Source: Omphiscola glabra (taxonomy: Eukaryota; Mollusca; Gastropoda; Lymnaeidae). From it: DNA of 64,000 bases. Made by a program: the position numbers and the translations under genes. Of this stretch, positions 1 through 11,033 are shown piece by piece. Position 1 is the first letter of the stretch. Each line of letters starts with the position of its first letter. Where the stretch lies: positions 34,427,182-34,491,181 of the forward strand of contig OZ024794.1 in assembly GCA_964017045.1 (NCBI GenBank). Direction: 5' to 3'. The notes below the pieces were generated by a model, which saw only the letters and a program-made list of their open reading frames with translations, searched no databases and was not told the DNA's origin.

Positions 1-2110
1 TTGAGAAAATGAAGTTTGTTTGACTAACTTGAGTGAATCAAATTGGGTGATTGCAGGATAATAGAGAATACTAATCAACATTAATTTTTTCTGTTTTTAT
101 TTTTTGACATCATTTTTTACAACAAAGATTGTATTCATTTCTTTGCCAATTAGATTTCCAAAACCTTTTTTTTTCTTTGATAACCATTTTGAAAATAACT
201 TGATTATTTTTTTAACTAACACAATGAGATAAGATATTGTAATTGAAATCAATGGAAAACAATATAATCTGTGAATAAAATGACAGAATCCTCCAACTCT
301 GCTTTTAATTTCTGAATGGAAAATCTGTGTTTATGGTTTCTCTTAAACAAGCAGTTTAAAATGCTCACATAAACTCATGTGGCTGTTGGAGTTTTAAAGC
401 AATACCATGTTGAGAGTTAGCTTCCTTGTATTTTAGCATGGTATGGAATATTGGGTAATTCGAATAGATCGTACCGCGTTTTTTTACCATGGCCGCCAAC
501 TTGTTTGCCGTGACCCGTAAAATTAAGAATAAAACGTTAAAAAATAATGAAAAAATTTCCTAAAATGTATCCCTAAACCTAACCTGAACCCTAAATCTAT
601 CCCTAAACCTAACCTGAACCCTAAATCTATCTCTAAACCTAACCTAATGAAATGAGGTACGATATATCTTAATTAGCCGAATATTGATTTCCTCTTGATT
701 TGAGACATAAACAAATCAATTTAACTCCAGAATTTTATATTTTCTAGCTTAAATACTCAAACGAACTTGAAAATGAGTCATGCTAAGTATAACATTTTGA
801 CCAGTGAAATTTGTTTGCCGTAGTTCCCTAATGCATGTTTTAATGTCATTTTTTTTTCCATTGGATTTCAATCTTAATGATTTTTTCAAGAACACTTTCT
901 GTTATATTAGATCTGAAAAGAAATTTTTTTTTACCCTGACAGCATCCAGAAAATGTCTGCTAATTGAAATAAACAGGACTCTGTTCAAAACATTTTGTTG
1001 GATACGAAATTCTGTGTGCAACATTTTTAGTTGGATGTGACACTAACTTGCATGCTACCAGATCATTTACATGGGACACGTGGAGCTCACTCTTGACAGG
1101 TTTTCAATTGCTCCTTTGAGTACGTTGGAATCATCTGTTGGAGCTATGTGATGTTATCATATCTTAGGTGCAGATGTATCTTACCTCTTTTGAGTGGGCA
1201 TCACAATGTTGCAATGCTGAGCGTAATGTAAGGTCCACTGTATCATGAAATGGCACCTCACTCATCATTATAGTGAGATAAAACGAATCTTAGTTCTGCA
1301 TAACCATCTTAAAAAATACGTAGTAAAAAAAAATGTTTAATCTATTCCATACACTTGGGGTACCTAAGTTACCCTGTTTAGGATCTGATGATGTACAATT
1401 TTTTCTTTGTGTATTTGGAGATTTGCCAGCCTTTTCTTTCTGTCTTATATTTATCTATTATTGGGTAGGTAGTGTTGATCAGGAGGATATGGTATGTTAT
1501 TAATAATGAACAGCAGATTTTAACCAAATTCCAAGCCTATTAACCATATACAAGCAACAGAAAGTGTTTAATATAGCCAGTGTTACAAGAGGTTGTCATG
1601 TCTTAACTTCCGTAATCCTTGCACACAAAAAAAAATTCTTGCCATCAAAGGTAAGGGTCTCTTTCCTAAACCAGTTCTTAATCTTGATAAGTCACATAGT
1701 TCAGTAGCTCGTTGTTAACCTTGTTTCAGGTAACTATCCAGGTAAAAAGGTTGACATTAATTGTTAGCTTCTTCTGTGTTGAGTTTATGGCCACTTTCTC
1801 TTGTTGAATCTGTCGCTGTCGGGGCTCCTACCTACTGTCTCAGCTCCTAACTACTGTCTCAGCTCATTTTATTTGTCTTGTGTTTATTTCAATAAAAGCT
1901 TTTAATAGTATGAAATTTGGCGGAAACTGATTTACCTTATCTGAAATATATGCCGTGAAAATGCCGAAGCGAAACGCGTACACTAATACTAATGTGACAT
2001 GGCCACTTATTTGGTCTTGCACATTCATAAGAGCAATAACATATACTGCATATATCTGAAGTGATCCCAGAATGTCCGTAGGTCATAAAGATGATTTCAT
2101 GTGTCAGGAA
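1..2110. other. Gene-free AT-rich DNA
   Basis: I see no exon, recognisable protein or RNA gene here. Short open frames, such as 804-1040, are low-complexity and resemble nothing I know. The only structured part is the 30-bp telomere-like repeat at 571-653, listed separately. Confidence 0.5.
571..653. repeat. 30-bp tandem repeat with telomere-like words
   Basis: Two complete 30-bp units (571-600 and 601-630) and a partial third. Each unit contains CCCTAAACCTAACC and CCCTAAAT, so the other strand reads TTTAGGG/TTAGG-type words. It is not a clean (TTAGGG)n array and could be a chance minisatellite. Confidence 0.6.
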
Positions 2111-2116
2111 TCGTAT

Positions 2117-2377
2117 CCGGAAATTTCATCGAAAGAAATTTCGTTGACGGAAATTTGATAGAACGGAAATTTGGTCGAATCTTTTTTTTTTTAGTTTACA
2201 CGTTAAAGTTTTGCGTCAAATTTCTTTTTGAACGCATTATTTTGTTTTACTGTATAGTATAGTGCGTTCAATAAGAAAATTGACGAACATTTTAACGTGT
2301 GAATTGAAAAAAAGATTCGACCAAATTTCCGTCGATCAATTTTCCGTCGACAAAATTTCTTTCGATCAAATTTCCGG
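2117..2377. mobile_element. Palindromic MITE, full copy
   Basis: A 261-bp near-palindrome. It opens with CCGGAAATTT and closes with AAATTTCCGG. Both arms carry inverted versions of a series of GGAAATTTG / CAAATTTCC blocks, then AATCTTTTTTTT and CACGTTAAA, and meet at a short AT-rich loop holding TGTATAGTATAGTG. There is no coding capacity. A half copy lies at 21208-21354. The superfamily is unknown and no target duplication is clear. Confidence 0.75.
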
Positions 2378-2616
2378 TAACCGTGAGGAATTTCGAGCCT
2401 TATAAAGTTGATATGTGTGAGGAATTTCATAATATTTTGTCTCCACTAGTACAAGTCTTTGGTTCATATGATATTTTACATACATGACTATAAACAGTTC
2501 AAATAGTTGTCAGTTTTAACTTATACCGTTGGATAAATGAAGCGTGATCAAAGCACAGATCCCCTGGCTCGGCCGTGCATCCGTCGTAGCTGGGACACTC
2601 ATATATTTGATTGAGA

Positions 2617-2713
2617 TTGCTCACAATTAGAAGATTTATTCACCACTGATATACGTATATATAATTGCTCACAATTGGAAGATTTATTCACCCCTGATAT
2701 ACGTGTATATAAT
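2617..2713. repeat. 48-bp tandem duplication
   Basis: Two copies of a 48-bp unit starting TTGCTCACAATT, with a few differences. The SPIN-like element at 2723 is inserted directly after the second copy. Confidence 0.75.
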
Positions 2714-2722
2714 TATCTATGG

Positions 2723-2917
2723 CAGCGGTTCTCAACCTGTGGGTCGCAACCCCTTTGGGTGTCGAATGACCCTTTCACAGGTCGCGTAAGACCATCGGAA
2801 AACACATATACAATACAGTTATGAAGTAGCAACGAACATAATTTTGTGTTTTGGGGTCGTCACAACTTGAGGAGCTGTATTAAAGGGTCGTGTCATTAGG
2901 AAGGTTGAGAACCACTG
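2723..2917 (+). mobile_element. SPIN-like non-autonomous hAT element, copy A
   Basis: A 195-bp element that starts CAGCGGTTCTCAACCTGTGG and ends GGTTGAGAACCACTG. These are the terminal inverted repeats of the SPIN (hAT superfamily) non-autonomous elements known from tetrapods. The flanks are a perfect 8-bp target duplication, ATCTATGG, at 2715-2722 and 2918-2925. The interior keeps the family landmarks: GGGTCG near each end, CCATCGGAAAACACATAT, and TATGAAGTAGCAACGAA. Eight-base duplications are the hAT hallmark. It has no coding capacity and must have been moved in trans. Confidence 0.9.
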
Positions 2918-2925
2918 ATCTATGG

Positions 2926-3595
2926 AGTGTAAATAAAGTCTTTTAATGTTGAGCCTACAAGTATAAGCCAGGCTGAAACATTTCGTTTATTCGCTGTTCC
3001 CACAATGCATCGCTCACTCTTCATATACTACATAAGTATGTGTGCTCGGCTGTGGCCCGTTTCTGTCAGGTCTCCTCCGTCCTGGTGTCATCTCGGAACG
3101 TAAATGAGATCCACTTGACAATAACGTTGACCATGGGATGCGTGTCGCATATATAACTGTAGAAGTAGTCAACGCCATCATTGACGAGTGTTGTGTGTCT
3201 TGTTGGATACATTACTAATCGGGCTTGCAATCCCTGGGGTCGTATTGTTTGCCTCATAAATTTTAAGACCAATTAGCAATATTAGTCGTATATCTTTTCT
3301 GGGTTAAATTAAAGCAAACACGAAGATAAAGAGAAGAAGAAAAAACACGTTATATTGGCATGAAGCGGTAAATGAAGGATACTATTAACATATAACATAA
3401 AGAAATCGTAGTTATTCTAGATGTTAAAGAAACGAGTTCTAAATCAACAAGGTATGCGTCACTACATGCCACTGTTAAAAACAATTCTCCGGCTTAACTC
3501 GGGGAAGCCCTGATTTATTCCAAGTCTTTCATTAGCTAATAGTTTCTTTTAAAAAAAGAGTTCTTAGCTTTTCTCGATTATTTTTTTTTCATTGT
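2926..3595. other. No gene seen
   Basis: Unique AT-rich sequence. A 68-residue open frame on the minus strand at 3066-3272 matches nothing I recognise and has no splice or composition support. Confidence 0.4.
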
Positions 3596-3599
3596 GAAT

Positions 3600-4036
3600 C
3601 GCGATTGTCTTTGTAAGCTGCGATTGTCTTGGTAAGCTGTGATTGTCTTGGTAAGCTGTGATTGCCTTGGTAAGCTGTGATTGTCTTGGTAAGCTGTGAT
3701 TGCCTTGGTAAGCTGTGATTGTCTTGGTAAGCTGTGATTGCCTTGGTACGCTGTGATTGTCTTGGTAAGCTGTGATTGTCTTGGTAAGCTGTGATTGCCT
3801 TGGTACGCTGTGATTGCCTTGGTAAGCTGTAATTGTCTTGGTAAGCTGTGATTGCCTTGGTAAGCTGTGATTGCCTTGGTAAGCTGTGATTGCCCTGATA
3901 AGCTGTGATTGCCCTGGTAAGCTGTGATTGTCTTGGTAAGCTGTGATTGTCTTGGTAAGCTGTGATTGTCTTGGTAAGGTGTGATTGTCTTGGTAAGCTG
4001 TGATTGCCTTGGTAAGGTGTGATTGTCTTGATAAGC
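3600..4036. repeat. 19-bp minisatellite, about 23 copies
   Basis: Tandem units of the form TGTGATTGTCTTGGTAAGC, with C/T and A/G variants between copies. The unit lacks stop codons on the minus strand, so two overlapping long frames are open across it. These are artefacts of the repeat, not genes. Confidence 0.95.
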
Positions 4037-4049
4037 CATACTCGGGGTC

Positions 4050-4712
4050 CCTGCTCTCTGTCGCTCTGCTGACAGGATATATGAATATTTGATCACAAAG
4101 CCGTCGGTTAACTCGCCTTTGCAACATGTATTTTGGCGTTGTGGAAATTTGCGAGTTGACATTTAGGAGTTGACCTTTTACATGATATTAATATTGCCTC
4201 CCTGGAGAATCTAGCGTATGTTAGACGTGTTATTGTCAAGATTAGAGATTTGTTTGACAGATTAAGAAAAACTATCCTCGTATGTTCAAGATACTCATAT
4301 TGTTAGACCTATCAAAATCCTTGTTTGTTAGAGTTCGACATATCAAGATCATTGTGTCTCACTCATTAACCCGGTCATAAAGCTGTCTTGAACTAATATG
4401 CTTCCTAAATAGTTCCTACTCCCCCGCCCCCCCCCCCGGTGTTTTGTTTGTTGTTCTCCTTGGGGCTCACCCCCCCCCCAATGGCTCTTCACTGGTACAT
4501 AGCGACAAACACACGAACGTCTGATTGTGTACACACGAAGCCAGGTTAACATGTTGGTGTCCCCCCATCTTAATCACGTGATTGGTCAGCAAAGCACATG
4601 AGAGAAGAGTAAACCCACTTTTTTGCTGTTCGTTAGAGAAACGTGATTCTCAACAATTATTTGGACAGGAAAATGTTTAGTTTTTTTAATTTTTTTAAAT
4701 CGACCCCATGCC
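4050..4712. other. No gene seen
   Basis: Unique sequence with two poly-C runs (about 4423-4438 and 4471-4480). No exon or RNA gene recognised. Confidence 0.4.
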
Positions 4713-4716
4713 TTAA

Positions 4717-5728
4717 CCCTTTCGGGACGGAGCCTTTTCGGTGCATATGTGCCAAAAAGATGGAGCACTTTTTACGAGCTCGGCACTCGCATTGAAAATA
4801 ATATATATACAAAAGTAACTATTTCTTTGCATATATAAAACTATATATACTATTGTAGGAAATTGAATGAACTAATACAATCTTTATAAATCAAACTGAA
4901 ATCGCAACATTTATGCAAATGAGCTTTCATGATTTGCATAATTTATGCATCATTTTTTGTTAAACTTAGAATAAATATGACTTACTTGTATCAATTGTGT
5001 GAATTTTTTGATGGATGAAGCCTAAATAAGTCCTAAATAAACACTTGTGTTTTGGGAAAATAGGCCCATGGAGGCCTTTCAGACACCTCTCGCACATGGT
5101 TCTACTCCTTTTCTTACATCACCCCCCCGGCTATTTTATCAATGTCGTCAGACACTCACCGTAACAGGCCCCATGTATGACATAGGGGCCTTCTCTTAAG
5201 CTGGGTGTTCCTGAGAAAGTTGTCTGCATCCCTTCGGTCTCTTTCGTGAACATTTGAAAGAATTTAGTGTAAAAAGTAGTATAAAGTACTCATCTGGGGA
5301 GCTTATGCCTTTAGGGATATTTATAGGACCTATGTTGTAAGAGGGGTCATCTCTATCCTTATGAGGACCCCTAATACTAAACCAAGGGCTCACAACATTA
5401 TCAACATCATCCTTTTCATCGTCTTCATTAATTTCCTGGTTTTTTTCATCATTGTCAGATTCAATGCTAGAATATCAAAATTGCTAAGGATAGTTTGTTC
5501 AGTGTCACTTTTCCGACATTTTGGAATTGTACGATATTACTTGCAACCAACACACAAATAAACTCCCGAACACAACTAAAGCTAGTCAACAATAAACGGG
5601 GGCCACCATCAAAATGCCACGACGTGCAGGAATATGTACAATCTGACTGGCTGGTACGAAGACCAATCAGCCAATCTCGAGGCTTGAATTATTGGACCGA
5701 TAGATCGGACCATCTGTCGCCAGGAGGG
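4717..5728 (-). mobile_element. piggyBac-like element, internally deleted
   Basis: The element is flanked by TTAA on both sides (4713-4716 and 5729-5732), with ends CCCTTTCGGGACGGAG and (reverse complement) CCCTCCTGGCGACAG. TTAA duplication with CCCT termini is the piggyBac signature. Minus-strand coding remnants fit a transposase. An acidic N-terminal stretch with SDNDEKNQEINEDDEKDD lies around 5460-5400, then VSPWFSI and IPKGISSPDEYFILLF to about 5230. A C-terminal Cys-rich piece (MCERCLKG, then KHKC) lies near 5100-5040. The DDE catalytic core between these is absent, and the frame shifts and stops. Confidence 0.7.
5196..5560 (-). pseudogene. piggyBac-like transposase N-terminal remnant
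   Basis: The minus-strand reading encodes an acidic, disordered leader followed by IPKGISSPDEYFILLF. This resembles the start of the folded domain in piggyBac transposases, where a similar proline-containing lead-in precedes an FFxLFF-like helix. There is a frame break near 5480 and a stop at 5196. No catalytic aspartates are present. The assignment rests on this local resemblance plus the TTAA/CCCT ends; I could not search a database. Confidence 0.5.
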
Positions 5729-5763
5729 TTAAGATAGAGGTGGCCAACCGAGATGACTCCGCG

Positions 5764-5938
5764 GGCCATTTTGATGACGATACAATGCCTCATCGGCCAT
5801 TTTGATGATGAAACAATTTATCATCGGCCATTTTGATGACGAAACAGTTCCTCATCGGCCATTTTGATGATGAAACAATTTATCATCGGCCATTTTGATG
5901 ACGAAACAGTTCCTCATCGGCCATTTTGCTCACGAAAC
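5764..5938. repeat. 31-bp minisatellite with 62-bp higher-order period
   Basis: About six units beginning GCCATTTTGATGA. Two variants alternate: one continues with CGAAACAGTTCCTCATCG, the other with TGAAACAATTTATCATCG. Pairs therefore repeat at 62 bp, and growth by dimer duplication is likely. Confidence 0.9.
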
Positions 5939-6294
5939 CCCTTTTTCCCAAGCCGCATGTCATTACAGCCAATAAATAAAATAACGCCTGATAACACACA
6001 CACACATGGTATAGATTTAATTAAGACAACAAACGTATGTATTGTTAATTTATTTCTTAAGTCCGTTTATAAAAGAAAATGAACATGAGAAACTCAAATT
6101 AAATGAAGGCATCTGGGATCCGTTGGGCCGGAAATTTTATCTTGCTGGGCCGCATGCGACCCACAACTCCTGCCTTAATAAGATGTACATAATTAACGAA
6201 GAATTTCAAACTGGCCACGCCCGGGTTTTGTGCCCTTGTGCAAGTCATTTGTAGCCTTCGATCTTGTTCCCCATCTCCTATAACGAATTCCATT
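5939..6294. other. No gene seen
   Basis: Short open frames on both strands overlap one another. None resembles a known protein, and no splice-site pattern supports an exon. Confidence 0.4.
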
Positions 6295-7595
6295 GGGGGC
6301 GTCCATTAATTATTTCAACAAAAGAGGGGGGGGGGGGTGTTTGACAGTTGTTGACAAGGTGGAGGGGGTTAGATTAGTCGTCGTCAACAATCATGTTTTC
6401 TCTATTAAAATTTTAATCTTAAAAATTGACTGGTTATTACATTATTTTAAAAAATTTATAAGTGTAAATCACTGCAGATGGCTGGTCAAAATTTTAGCGC
6501 ACCTTTTTTAGTGAAAGAGAAGTCAAAAGTTGGCCTCTCTTCACCTTTAGATTCTGTTTGTCGCAAATGACTAGGGCGGTATGTTTGCGATCATGTTGCA
6601 GGTATGGAACAAGGTTCAAGTGTCATGTACAGTCAAGATAAATGATATTGATAGAGTAGGCATACGATATTTTGAGAATTAGGAGAAAGTATAGTGATTA
6701 ATAATAATGACATCACTGCTTGAACGGATTTGCAAAATCTGTAACATCTATTTTGCATCACAAGTCATGTTGAAAAAGCATGTTCAACAGCACCGACAAT
6801 GCCCTCTTGAGCATAAGAAATTAGCACCTGCTCCTCAACAAAAAAGGATTCGACCAATGCGAGTAGCTGCAAGGAGATATAAAGAGCTTATGGCAATTAT
6901 TGCTCACACCGACAATACTTCTATTGTACGTGCTGAATGGTTAGATAAGGATGATATCGATTTGTCTGGTATATCAGTTCCGCAAGATGAAAATGATAAA
7001 TCAGCTATTATAGACTATGCCCATCATTTCAAGAAAGGGGGGGGGGACCAAAACTTGTTGTTGTTTATTACTGGAGGCGTCACAATTTAAATGAAACCTG
7101 CAAATTCGTGGAGGGGGTGGGCTAATGCGCCCTGCCCTACCCTAATGATGTCCCTGATGTCCATTGTTACGATAGAGCAACACCTGGCTACTCCATGGGG
7201 AAGATGATAGCAGCTAGAAACTATGCTATAATTGTCAACGTTACTGACATTAATCATATTTATACTTCCACAAACAGTGATATTTAGTCTTTAACAACCT
7301 TTTTATTGATTTTGCATAATAAAATGTAAGTGTAAAAAATTTTCAGCTTGTTGATTAACAGGCTAAATATGTATTAAAATGGTTTTCCTACAATTTTGTG
7401 TCATTAAAATAGATCAGCACAAAGTAAAATGTATTTATAGATTTATTTTGAGTCATTTTTAGTCGGGGGAGGGGGGTAGAAAATGTTGACAAATTAAATA
7501 GAGGGGTCATTGAAAGTTTGACAGTTGTTGACAAAGAAAGGGGGGGGGGGTCAAAATTGCGTAAAAATTGTTGACGTAATTAATGGACGACCCCC
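6295..7595 (+). mobile_element. TIR DNA transposon, copy 1, with C2H2 ORF
   Basis: A 1.3-kb element starting GGGGGCGTCCATTAATTA and ending with its inverted counterpart TTAATGGACGACCCCC. Sub-terminal TTTGACAGTTGTTGACA motifs and poly-G tracts lie near both ends. The centre holds a short ORF (6707-7090). A second copy at 55046-56895 shares both ends and part of the ORF. No clear target duplication flanks it. The superfamily is not assigned: the termini look like a conserved family, but I cannot name it from sequence alone. It is probably an internally deleted, non-autonomous derivative. Confidence 0.75.
6707..7090 (+). CDS. C2H2 zinc-finger ORF of the TIR transposon
   Basis: 127 codons from ATG to stop. 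Residues 9-29 form a classical C2H2 finger: CKIC, 12 residues, then HVQQH. A basic segment follows (QQKRIRPMRVAARRYKEL), then an acidic part with AIIAHTDNTSIV and DENDKSAIIDYAHHF. No catalytic domain follows; translation runs into a poly-G tract and stops. The copy at about 56150-56320 retains the same AIIAHTDNTSI block but contains stops. It probably encodes the DNA-binding N-terminus of a transposase whose catalytic part was lost. A domesticated host gene is possible but less likely. Confidence 0.5.
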   Translation: MTSLLERICKICNIYFASQVMLKKHVQQHRQCPLEHKKLAPAPQQKRIRPMRVAARRYKELMAIIAHTDNTSIVRAEWLDKDDIDLSGISVPQDENDKSAIIDYAHHFKKGGGDQNLLLFITGGVTI

Positions 7596-7599
7596 ACGT

Positions 7600-8910
7600 G
7601 CTGACATTCCATAAAGCGGCGCTTATTGCAAAGTATAATATCCAAGGGACTGCGTTCAAGTCGTGTAAAGGAAATAGTCGAACAAGATATGTAGAAGAAA
7701 TGTGAGGACAGTCAAAAGAACGTTTCAGTTAGATTGGGGGTGGTCGGCCCGTCACGTCAAGTATTATGACAAGCGGATTCCTGATTTATCACAATAAACG
7801 TACTCGATCTTAGTTCAATTGACAAAGAAATCGATTTTAAGAAGATAATTGAGAGAAAATATGAAAATGACGTCAAATGAGTTGAGTCAGTTTCTGTTTG
7901 GTTACTTGGCTTTTCATTATGTGCACCAAGAACAGATAACATTTCTATGCAGCATTTAGTGGCTGTTTCTTTTTCAATAAATATTTTAACATAAGGTGTA
8001 ATGACACTCGGCCCGTGAGGCCGTTTTTTTTTTTTTTGTGGCCGGCCATCCCTCGGCTAGATGTAGATGTTTCTCGTTTGGTCTGGTGAAGAAGGCATCT
8101 CGCCCAAACGTTCTTTTGATTCTCCCGTCTTTTCATTTCGAGCTTTGGCATATCTTGTTCGACCATTGGCTTTTTATTGCGGAGGGCAGTCGGAGAGCCA
8201 TGTAGGTTGTTGTTTTCACAGTTTGTAGTTTATTGTCAGCTGGGTGGACCCAATTACTCTGTGAAAGTATTAGTTTTAATCAATATTCTATAACCTCATC
8301 CCCACCCACCCCACCCCCACTCAAAAAGTCATACAAATTTAATTAAATGACAATGTCTTGGTAATGGGATTGTGTTTAAAACTATGCGAGCTGAAAACAA
8401 TTATGTTGACTTCGAAATTCCCTGCAAAATATTGTTTATAAAACTCCACACAGCTCACCTTTAACCTTATTATTTGGCTATAGTTACTTTTTTTTGTGGG
8501 GGGGGGGTCACACATACGAGCAGTGGCGTACTAAAATACGTACTAAATTCCTCGCGGGGCGAACTCCAAAAATTGCCCCCCCCCCGGGCTAATCATAAGC
8601 ATATTTACTATTATTTAGTAGGACATTGGTGCTGTTATTGGATTATTATTTTTGACAAGCTAAATATTATGTGGCAACAGCTTATTCCTTGGCATATAAG
8701 AACACACTTCTCAGCTATCACTCAAGGCTGGTTCGCCAACCATCCCTACATTTACGGAAAGACGTAACATTTGACATCAAAGTTATTTTTTCTTTAAACG
8801 CTATACAAATCTCAAAGATAGCCCCGAACGAAACACTAACAGGGAATCGCGTCGTTTGGAATTTTGTTAATATCGTTATTGTTTGTTTTAAGCTTGTATG
8901 TTCATAACCA
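7600..8910. other. No gene seen
   Basis: Unique sequence with poly-T, poly-G (8498-8507) and poly-C (8576-8585) runs. Overlapping short frames on both strands have no recognisable homologue. The LINE remnant that starts near 8917 may extend a little into this stretch, but I could not align it. Confidence 0.4.
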
Positions 8911-8916
8911 GGGGTA

Positions 8917-9335
8917 ATGATGGGAGCGTCTTCAATACACAGACTAACCAACACTCGCACAAAAACATACGGTGAAAGATCTTTCTCTTCCTGTGCCCCA
9001 AACAATGGAATTCTCTTCCACTACACATCCGCAATATACCAAACATCACAGCCTTCAAAACCGCACCCAAAACATAGCTCTTTAAACTCTACCATCCTGA
9101 CTGATTCCCCTTTCTGACCGATAGACGATACTGCTGGTTGCCGTCCATGGCTTGACATTTAAAATGTTATGAAATGGTTGGGCGAATACACATTTGTTTT
9201 GTTTTATTTAATTAATGTATGTTAATCTTTAAGTTCATGATTATGTTTGTTAAATTGTATGTACAGCGTGGTGAGCCCAACCCTAGGCTGGGGTACTACG
9301 CTATAAAAAAAACTTCTTATAATAATAATAATACT
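8917..9335 (+). mobile_element. CR1/Jockey-like LINE 3' end
   Basis: The plus strand encodes TRTKTYGERSFSSCAPN, then after a frameshift WNSLPLHIRNIPNITAFKT near 9005-9060, then LFKLYHPD. This is the characteristic C-terminal tail of reverse transcriptases in the CR1/L2/Jockey group, where a SFS..AP..WN.LP.HIR motif follows the RT domain. The non-coding 3' end carries GTACAGCGTGGTGAGCCCAA and closes with a (TAA)n tail near 9318-9335. There are at least one frameshift and one stop, so the copy is dead and 5'-truncated. Confidence 0.7.
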
Positions 9336-9413
9336 AGATAGACTAACGCTAGCAATAGATAGACTAACTCTAGCAATAGATAGACTAACGCTAGCAATAG
9401 ATAGACTAATGCT
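9336..9413. repeat. 21-bp minisatellite
   Basis: About 3.5 copies of AGATAGACTAACGCTAGCAAT, directly before the 40-bp satellite. Confidence 0.9.
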
Positions 9414-9423
9414 CAGCTCAACG

Positions 9424-10265
9424 TGCAGAGATAAGACATTCCCCATCTGCCTGAGCTTAAACATGCAGAGATAAGACATTCCCCATCTGCCTGAGCTTAA
9501 ACATGCAGAGATAAGACATTCCCCATCTTCCTGAGCTTAAACATGCAGAGATAAGACATTCCCCATCTGCCTGAGCTTAAACATGCAGAGATAAGACATT
9601 CCCCATCTGCCTGAGCTTAAACATGCAGAGATAAGACATTCCCCATCTGCCTGAGCTTAAACATGCAGAGATAAGACATTCCCCATCTGCCTGAGCTTCA
9701 ACATGCAGAGATAAGACATTACCCATCTGCCTGAGCTTAAACATGCAGAGATAAGACATTCCCCATCTGCCTGAGCTTAAACATGCAGAGATAAGACATT
9801 ACCCATCTGCCTGAGCTTCAACATGCAGAGATAAGACATTCCCCATATACCTGAGCTAAACACGCAGAGATAAGACATTCCCCATCTGCCTGAGCTTAAA
9901 CATGCAGAGATAAGACATTCCCCATCTGCCTGAGCTTAAACACGCAGAGATAAGACATTCCCCATCTGCCTGAGCTTCAACATGCAGAGATAAGACATTC
10001 CCCATCTGCCTGAGCTTAAACACGCAGAGATAAGACATTCCCCATCTGCCTGAGCTTCAACATGCAGAGATAAGACATTCCCCATCTGCCTGAGCTTCAA
10101 CACGCAGAGATAAGACATTCCCCATCTGCCTGAGCTTCAACATGCAGAGATAAGACATTCCCCATCTGCCTGAGCTAAACACGCAGAGATAAGACATTCC
10201 CCATCTGCCTGAGCTTAAACATGCAGAGATAAGACATTCCCCATATACCTGAGCTAAACACGCAG
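9424..10265. repeat. 40-bp satellite, about 21 copies
   Basis: Head-to-tail 40-bp units containing GAGATAAGACATTCCCC and ATCTGCCTGAGCTTAAAC, differing at a few sites (CTTAAA/CTTCAA/CTAAA; CATG/CACG; ATCTGC/ATATAC). Some units are 39 bp. Several minus-strand frames stay open through it and are artefacts. There are no spacers, so it is not CRISPR-like. Confidence 0.97.
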
Positions 10266-10900
10266 GCAGTATATAATATTGAGAGTGTTAACTGTTAAGT
10301 TACAACTTGTTGCTATTGATAGAGTTCAGCTTGGGAACTGACACGTGGAGGTTTACTTGTAGGGACATGCGATACATATCTGGCTCTCTTTTTTTTTTTT
10401 TTACCTGTGTGCTAAAGCGGACTTGGGGACCTCTATGTGTGTCTTTGTTTAGCTGTTAACTTTCGGTCATCAAACATAGACATAATGATATTATTTTAAT
10501 GAATACTTACTATTGTTAAGCCACACGTGTCCGAGAAGTCTCCTTTCAGATGCCATGTTTTGCACATCTATTTTTTTCGTATTTGATGCATGTATGATTT
10601 ACATTCTGTGATCAAATCCGATGTCGTTTCTCTATAAGGCGTGGGTTGGGAGCATGATCTTGGCAAGGAGATAATTAACAATAGTTCGGGGATCGGCCCA
10701 TTCCTTGATTTCAAAATTCCTATCGACCCGACACAATGATGTTTTAGAAGCAAAAAAAAAATGTTGTTTCCATTGTTCAGCAGTGATTAACTTAGTAGCA
10801 GGGTTACTCGATCATTTTTTTTTTTTAAATGTTTGCCCACGCCATTGGTGGACGTCATCATGAACCATTTTGGTACACTTGAGTATTTCCAATGGGTATC
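10266..10900. other. No gene seen
   Basis: Unique AT-rich sequence with two poly-T runs. Nothing recognisable. Confidence 0.4.
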
Positions 10901-10902
10901 TT

Positions 10903-11033
10903 GGTAATACTACAACTTGGTAGTACTACAACTTGGTAGTACTACAACTTGGTAGAACCACAACTTGGTAGTACTACAACTTGGTAGAACCACAACTTGG
11001 TAGTACTACAACTTGGTAGTACTACAACTTGGT
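10903..11033. repeat. 16-bp minisatellite
   Basis: About eight units of ACTTGGTAGTACTACA, with an AACCACA variant in two of them. Confidence 0.95.

Noticed and set aside
3564..4162. Two overlapping long minus-strand frames (187 and 194 codons)
   Set aside because: Both are translations of the 19-bp minisatellite, which lacks stops; the repeated YQDNHSLPRQ pattern is an artefact.
9577..10118. Repeated 60-codon minus frames
   Set aside because: Artefacts of the 40-bp satellite.
9424..10265. CRISPR array
   Set aside because: Units are head to tail without unique spacers, and the genome is animal.
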